A stretch of DNA of 64,000 nt, taken from the NCBI GenBank assembly GCA_902826815.1, contig CADEGF010000005.1, positions 128,382 through 192,381 of the forward strand, read 5' to 3'. This document shows, piece after piece, positions 59,858 through 64,000 of this stretch. Under the pieces are notes generated by a model that was not told where the DNA came from, did not search any database, and saw only the letters and a program-made list of their open reading frames with translations. The DNA is from an uncultured Mycobacteriaceae bacterium (GTDB lineage Bacteria > Actinomycetota > Actinomycetes > Mycobacteriales > Mycobacteriaceae). The position numbers and the translations under genes were made by a program. The stretch's first letter is position 1; every line of letters starts with the position of its first letter.

Positions 59858-61182
59858 CCCGGTCGAAGAAGGCGGCCAAGAAGGTCCCGGTGATCGACCC
59901 CTACCTGCCCCACGCAGGCAACTTCGGCTACCGGGTGTCGCGCTACGAACTCGATCTGGAATACAAGGTCGCAGTCAATCGGCTGACGGGAACGGCGACG
60001 ATCACCGCTGCCACGCTCGCCGCGCTGCGGACCTTCACGCTGGACCTTTCGGCTGCCCTTGCCGTGACCAAGGTTTCGGTGAACGGGCGTCGGCCCGCGG
60101 CGTTTCGCTGTTCCGGCGGCAAGCTGCACATCACGCTGTCGACGTCGCTGCCCGCGGGAGCGGCGATGACGATCGTCGTCCGGTACGGCGGCACTCCCCA
60201 ACCCGTCCGATCGGTCTGGGGTGAGGTCGGCTTCGAGGAGTTGACCGAAGGGGTTCTTGTCGCCGGGCAGCCCAACGGCGCATCGTCGTGGTTTCCGTGT
60301 GACGACCATCCGAGCTCGAAGGCCAGCTACCGGATCCAGATCGCCACCGAGAACCCTTATCGTGCAATCGCCAACGGCGAGTTGAAGTCCCGGCGGACCC
60401 GAGCGGCGATGACGACGTGGACCTACGAGTTGGCGGAGCCGACGTCGACGTATCTGATTACGCTTCAGATCGGGGTGTACGAGTCCTATCGGCTGCAGAA
60501 GTCCCCGGTGCACATGCACGCCGCGCTGCCCGCCAGGTTGAAGCGCACCTTCGACCACGACTTCGGCCGTCAGCCGCAGATGATGAAGGTCTTTGTGAAG
60601 CGGTTCGGCCCGTACCCGCTCTCGACTGGCTACACAGTCGTCGTCACCGACGATGAACTGGAGATTCCGCTTGAGGCGCAAGGAATTTCGATCTTCGGCG
60701 CCAACCATTGCGACGGGCATCGGGGGTCGGAACGGTTGATCGCCCACGAGTTGGCGCACCAGTGGTTCGGCAACTCGGTGACGGCAAGGCGGTGGCGCGA
60801 CATCTGGCTGCACGAGGGTTTCGCCTGCTACGCGGAATGGCTGTGGTCGGAGGAGTCCGGCGGCGACACGGCCGACCAGTGGGCGCACCACTACCATCAG
60901 CGTCTGGCTGATTCGCCACAGGATCTACTGCTGTCGGACCCGGGCCCGCGGGATATGTTCGACGACCGGGTGTACAAGCGTGGAGCGCTCACGCTGCATG
61001 CGCTGCGAGGCATCGTCGGTGACGAGAATTTCTTTGCACTGCTGCGGGATTGGACCACCCGGCACCGCCACTCGACCGCGGTGACCGACGACTTCACCGG
61101 CCTTGCCGCCAACTATGCGGATGTGTCGTTGCGGCCGCTGTGGGACGCGTGGCTGTATTCCACGGACGTGCCACCGCTGTGA
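59854..61182 (+). CDS. M1-family (gluzincin) metallopeptidase
   Basis: 442 residues. An N-terminal beta-sandwich domain (20-200) precedes the catalytic domain with HELAHQWFG near residue 308 and the third ligand Glu in WLHEGFACYAEW 19 residues on, a textbook HExxH-x18-E. The exopeptidase GAMEN motif is altered to LEAQG. The C-terminal helical domain of long M1 enzymes is missing. No signal peptide, so it acts in the cytoplasm. GTGA overlaps with the synthetase upstream and with the membrane protein downstream show tight coupling; trimming or degrading the synthetase product is the natural hypothesis. Confidence 0.85.
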   Translation: MTRSKKAAKKVPVIDPYLPHAGNFGYRVSRYELDLEYKVAVNRLTGTATITAATLAALRTFTLDLSAALAVTKVSVNGRRPAAFRCSGGKLHITLSTSLPAGAAMTIVVRYGGTPQPVRSVWGEVGFEELTEGVLVAGQPNGASSWFPCDDHPSSKASYRIQIATENPYRAIANGELKSRRTRAAMTTWTYELAEPTSTYLITLQIGVYESYRLQKSPVHMHAALPARLKRTFDHDFGRQPQMMKVFVKRFGPYPLSTGYTVVVTDDELEIPLEAQGISIFGANHCDGHRGSERLIAHELAHQWFGNSVTARRWRDIWLHEGFACYAEWLWSEESGGDTADQWAHHYHQRLADSPQDLLLSDPGPRDMFDDRVYKRGALTLHALRGIVGDENFFALLRDWTTRHRHSTAVTDDFTGLAANYADVSLRPLWDAWLYSTDVPPL

Positions 61183-62423
61183 CCGACGCGGCCACTCCCA
61201 CCGGCCCGATCACCCGCGGAAGCGTCGCACGAGTCGGCACCGCCACGGTGCTGACGGCGCTGTGCGGATACGCCGTGCTGTATCTGGCGGCGCGAGACCT
61301 CGAACCCGCAGGCTTCTCGGTATTCGGTGTGTTCTGGGGGGCGTTCGGGCTAGTGACCGGTGCGGCCAACGGTCTGCTCCAGGAGGCGACGCGGGAGGTG
61401 CGGGCGACCGGCTACGTCGAAGTGGTGTCGGGCCCGCGCACGCACCCGGTGCGGGTGGCGGCGATGGTCGGTGTCGTCGCCGCCGCGGTGATCGCGGGTA
61501 GTTCGCCGCTGTGGTCGGGGCATGTCTTCGTCGAGTCGCAGTGGCTGAGCGTCGCGCTGCTGAGCGTCGGGTTGGCCGGCTTCTGCCTGCACGCGACGCT
61601 GCTGGGAATGCTGGCCGGCGTCGGCCGATGGACCCAGTACGGCGCGCTGATGGTGACCGACGCGGGCATCCGGGTGGCGGTGGCGGCGACGACGTTCGTC
61701 ATCGGCTGGGGGCTGGTCGGCTATCTGTGGGCGACCGTGGCCGGCGCGGTGGCATGGCTGATCCTGTTGGTCGCCTCACCGTCCACGCGTGCGGCAGCGG
61801 CGCTGATGACGCCCGGCGGGACGGCGACGTTCCTGCGCGGCGCGGCGCATTCGATCGCCGCGGCCGGTGCCAGCGCGATTCTGGTGATGGGCTTCCCGGT
61901 GCTGCTGAAGGCGACGTCGGGTGACCTCGGCGCCGCGGGTGGTGTGGTCATCCTCGCCGTGACGCTGACCCGTGCGCCGCTGCTGGTGCCGTTGACGGCG
62001 ATGCAGGGCAATCTCATCGCGCACTTCGTCGACCAGCGCACGGAACGTCTGAGGTCCCTTGTGGCGCCTGCGGCCGTCGTCGCGGGGTTGGGCGCCCTTG
62101 GTGTGGTGGCTGCCGGGATCTTCGGGCCGTGGTTGCTGAGGGTGGCGTTCGGCGAGGAATACCGTGCGGCCGGCGCGCTGCTGGCATGGCTGACGGCGGC
62201 GGCGATCGCGATCGCGCTGTTGACGTTGACGGGCGCGGCGGCGGTGGCGGCGGCGCTGCACCGCGCGTATGCGGCGGGTTGGATCAGCGCGACGGCGGTG
62301 TCGATGTTGTTGCTGCTGCTGCCGCTCGCCCTGGAGACTCGCACGGTGGTCGCACTGCTCTGTGGGCCGATGGTGGGAATCGCCGTGCATCTGGGCGCGC
62401 TTGCCAGAAGACCGGCACGGTGA
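61179..62423 (+). CDS. Multi-pass membrane protein, flippase-like (Rv3630-like)
   Basis: 414 residues with about 12 hydrophobic helices, starting at GTG 61179, which overlaps the peptidase stop (GTGA). The helix pattern and ATFLRGAAHSIAAAGASAILVMGFPVLLKA stretch resemble polysaccharide-export/MATE-like (MOP) flippases. It matches M. tuberculosis Rv3630 in order, being followed by ppgS. A role in moving a polyprenyl-linked sugar across the membrane is plausible and unproven. Confidence 0.75.
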   Translation: MTDAATPTGPITRGSVARVGTATVLTALCGYAVLYLAARDLEPAGFSVFGVFWGAFGLVTGAANGLLQEATREVRATGYVEVVSGPRTHPVRVAAMVGVVAAAVIAGSSPLWSGHVFVESQWLSVALLSVGLAGFCLHATLLGMLAGVGRWTQYGALMVTDAGIRVAVAATTFVIGWGLVGYLWATVAGAVAWLILLVASPSTRAAAALMTPGGTATFLRGAAHSIAAAGASAILVMGFPVLLKATSGDLGAAGGVVILAVTLTRAPLLVPLTAMQGNLIAHFVDQRTERLRSLVAPAAVVAGLGALGVVAAGIFGPWLLRVAFGEEYRAAGALLAWLTAAAIAIALLTLTGAAAVAAALHRAYAAGWISATAVSMLLLLLPLALETRTVVALLCGPMVGIAVHLGALARRPAR

Positions 62424-62447
62424 CCGTGTATTTTGGTCCGCATCGAT

Positions 62448-63137
62448 ATGCGCTACCAGGATGTTTGGATCGTCGTACCCGCCTATAACGAGGCGAGCGT
62501 CATCGGCGACGTCATCGGCGATATTCGCTCGGTTTTCGACCACGTCGTCTGCGTCGACGACGGCAGTAGGGACGACACGGGCGATCTTGCGCTGCGCGCA
62601 GGGGCGCACGTCGTATCGCATCCGGTGAATCTCGGCCAGGGCGCGGCGATCCAGACCGGCGTCGAGTACGCCCGTAGCCGGCCGGGCGCACAGGTGTTCG
62701 CGACGTTCGACGCGGATGGTCAGCACCGGTTGAAGGATGTCGTCGCGATGATCGACCGACTGTCCGCCGATGACGTCGACATGGTCGTCGGCACACGATT
62801 CGCCGAGCCGATCGCGAGCAAGCCACCGCTGCTGAAGCGGATCATCCTGCGTGCCGCGGCGGCGGTGAGCCCGAACAGCCGGGAGTTGGGGTTGACCGAC
62901 GCGCACAACGGGCTACGCGTGTTCAACAAGAGGATCGCCGACGAGCTGAACATCACCATGAACGGGATGAGCCATGCCAGCGAGATCATCGCGCTGGCGG
63001 TCGAAAACCGTTGGCGGGTCACCGAAGAACCGGTGGAGATTCTCTACACCGATTACTCGAAGTCCAAAGGGCAGCCGTTGCTCAACGGCGTGAACATCGT
63101 GTTCGACGGGCTGCTGCGAGGGAGGTTGTCCCGATGA
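62448..63137 (+). CDS. ppgS: Polyprenyl-phospho-N-acetylgalactosaminyl synthase PpgS-like (GT2)
   Basis: 229 residues of a GT-A glycosyltransferase of the dolichol-phosphate-mannose-synthase type. VVPAYNEASVIGDVI near residue 8, VCVDDGSRDDT near 34 and TFDADGQHRLKDV (DxD region) near 88; NGLRVFNKRIADEL and SHASEIIALAVENRW near 170. Its M. tuberculosis counterpart Rv3631 transfers GalNAc to decaprenyl phosphate for the galactosamine of arabinogalactan. ATG 62448 is chosen, 24 bases after the previous stop. It overlaps its partner gene by ATGA. Confidence 0.85.
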   Translation: MRYQDVWIVVPAYNEASVIGDVIGDIRSVFDHVVCVDDGSRDDTGDLALRAGAHVVSHPVNLGQGAAIQTGVEYARSRPGAQVFATFDADGQHRLKDVVAMIDRLSADDVDMVVGTRFAEPIASKPPLLKRIILRAAAAVSPNSRELGLTDAHNGLRVFNKRIADELNITMNGMSHASEIIALAVENRWRVTEEPVEILYTDYSKSKGQPLLNGVNIVFDGLLRGRLSR

Positions 63138-63478
63138 ATTGGATTCAGGCGCTGCTGATCCTGTCGATCATCGCGTTGTTGGTGTACCTGTTGCGGTCGC
63201 GCACCAATGCGCGTACCAAGGCGTGGGTGAAGGTCGGCGCTGTGCTGTTCGTGATCGCCGGGGTGTACGCGGTCCTACGGCCAGACGACACCACTATCGT
63301 CGCGAATTGGCTTGGGGTGGACCGCGGTGCGGACCTGATCGGCTACGTGTTGATCATCGCGTTCGTGTTCACCACTCTGAGTACCTACATGCGGTTCAAG
63401 GACATGGAGTTGCGTCAGGCGCGCTTGGCCAGGGCGGTGGCGCTGCAAAGCGCCCGCGCGCCCGACGACGCTCGTTGA
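63134..63478 (+). CDS. Small membrane partner of PpgS (DUF2304, Rv3632-like)
   Basis: 114 residues, the same length as M. tuberculosis Rv3632. Three hydrophobic segments (IQALLILSIIALLVYLLR, WVKVGAVLFVIAGVYAVL, LIGYVLIIAFVFTTLSTYM) and a charged helical tail ending ARAPDDAR. In M. tuberculosis this protein helps the PpgS synthase at the membrane. The DNA for its last 20 or so codons is duplicated 440 bases downstream. Confidence 0.85.
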   Translation: MNWIQALLILSIIALLVYLLRSRTNARTKAWVKVGAVLFVIAGVYAVLRPDDTTIVANWLGVDRGADLIGYVLIIAFVFTTLSTYMRFKDMELRQARLARAVALQSARAPDDAR

Positions 63479-63485
63479 CACTGCG
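63449..63485. repeat. Direct repeat at the 3' end of the Rv3632-like gene, copy 1
   Basis: 37 bases identical to copy 2, within a longer similar stretch (63421-63505; about 76 of 85 positions match by hand). It covers the last codons and stop of the gene plus a few bases. Confidence 0.8.
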
Positions 63486-63562
63486 CTCTGGGCGGCGCCC
63501 ACTCGCACTTTGGCGCCACCAGCGCAGTCTCAATGCTTGGAAATTGGTGACGGTGGACTTCC

Positions 63563-63567
63563 GGAGG
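63563..63567 (+). promoter_or_regulatory. Shine-Dalgarno of the DUF6188-like gene
   Basis: GGAGG lies 10 bases before the GTG at 63578, showing that this was once a translated gene. Confidence 0.6.
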
Positions 63568-63577
63568 GGCTGTAACG

Positions 63578-63918
63578 GTGGACCTTGGCCTGAGTGGGAA
63601 AAGTGTTGTCTCTCAACAGTTTGAGTACGCCCTCGCAAGGTACTTGACGGACGGACATTTCGTCCAATTTGATGGACCCCTCACTCTTCTGCCTCATGAT
63701 CGGCGCATCGCCATAACGCCCGATTACGATCCACCCGAGCTTTTGACCCGGTGCGCGATCTGGTCGAACAAGTGGTCACCGAGTCGATTGTCGATGAATT
63801 AGGCGTGCTTTCACTCTCATTCGATACCGGCGCAAGGATCGTGATTCGTAGACGACAAGCGCGGTTGGCCAGGTCTGTGGCGCTGCACAGCGCCCGCGCG
63901 CCCGACGACGCTCGTTGA
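63578..63918 (+). pseudogene. Frameshifted DUF6188-like gene fused to a duplicated gene end
   Basis: The first frame, from GTG 63578, reads VDLGLSGKSVVSQQFEYALARYLTDGHFVQFDGPLTL..PDYDPPELLTR. After a one-base frame change near 63720-63750 the sequence continues VRDLVEQVVTESIVDELGVLSLSFDTGARIVI. Together these look like DUF6188, a small actinobacterial family of unknown, possibly immunity-like, role. Its usual C-terminal end is missing; instead the frame runs into a second copy of the Rv3632-like gene's tail (RQARLARSVALHSARAPDDAR, stop 63916-63918). The family call is from memory of the pattern. Confidence 0.5.
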
Positions 63919-63925
63919 CACTGCG
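63889..63925. repeat. Direct repeat, copy 2
   Basis: Second copy of the 37-base identical core, offset by 440 bases, again ending in an in-frame TGA. The flanking 63861-63945 shows the same similarity as in copy 1. Confidence 0.8.
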
Positions 63926-64000
63926 GTGATGGCGGAGCCCACTCGGGCAATGTCAAGTGGTTAGTGCAACATCGGTCAGGCTGCTTCTTTTAGCAGGGCT

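Noticed and set aside
63681-63956. A 91-residue minus-strand frame at the right end
   Set aside because: It is antisense to the DUF6188-like remnant and the second repeat copy, and is Ser/Arg/Thr-rich without pattern.

Overview
The window is a 64 kb piece of a high-GC chromosome from a fast-growing mycobacterium (Mycolicibacterium type). The evidence is gene content and order. From about 10.9 kb onward the genes follow the Mycobacterium tuberculosis Rv3579c-Rv3632 order: rlmB, cysS, ispF, ispD, carD, lpqE, radA, disA, carbonic anhydrase, mutY, an alpha/beta hydrolase, mhuD, lpqF, clpC1, lsr2, lysS, coaX, panC, folKBPE, ftsH, ephA, lpqG, hpt, tilS, dacB, ppa and ppgS. Gene names and Rv comparisons come from recognising the proteins, not from a database search. 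Codon use, GTG starts, GTGA/ATGA overlaps and TANNNT hexamers right at start codons are also mycobacterial.

Layout. 1-10.9 kb: the end of a GH15 glycosidase, a methyltransferase, a LacI-type regulator, a znuACB zinc importer with an upstream Zur-like operator, a thiosulfate/mercaptopyruvate sulfurtransferase, a three-gene unit (pxpA, metallo-beta-lactamase-fold protein, ArsB/SLC13-like permease) and an SGNH hydrolase. 10.9-20.7 kb: translation and isoprenoid genes (rlmB-cysS-ispF-ispD-carD, leftward), then lpqE-radA-disA (rightward), a membrane protein, carbonic anhydrase and mutY. 20.7-27.8 kb: a GlxA-type regulator, a hydrolase, an AzgA-type purine permease, the haem-degrading MhuD, LpqF, and a cobalt/B12 cluster (cbtB-cbtA-histidine phosphatase) preceded by a cobalamin riboswitch. 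27.8-43.4 kb: a long leftward housekeeping block with stress proteolysis (clpC1, ftsH), nucleoid protein Lsr2, lysS, pantothenate/CoA (panC, coaX) and folate (folE, folP, folB, folK).

43.7-64 kb: an epoxide hydrolase with an alcohol dehydrogenase, lpqG, a molybdopterin oxidoreductase, hpt-tilS-zincin-dacB, ppa, a degenerate OHCU-decarboxylase-like gene, a serine hydrolase and a hypothetical gene. A tight rightward operon follows: a 1306-residue Pls/PosA-type non-ribosomal peptide synthetase, an M1-type metallopeptidase, a multi-pass membrane protein, ppgS and its small membrane partner. The window ends in a small scrambled locus in which the 3' end of the last operon gene is duplicated around a frameshifted DUF6188-like gene.

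The strongest candidate for an under-described system is the Pls-like synthetase plus M1 peptidase joined by overlapping start/stop codons to the ppgS cell-wall galactosamine genes. Other points of note: panD is absent from its usual place between panC and coaX; the cobalt-transport unit is under a B12 riboswitch and carries a histidine phosphatase without the usual Arg of its first motif; a near-perfect 16-bp inverted repeat lies at 53.7 kb; and there are several broken genes. No rRNA, tRNA, CRISPR array or intact insertion sequence was seen.
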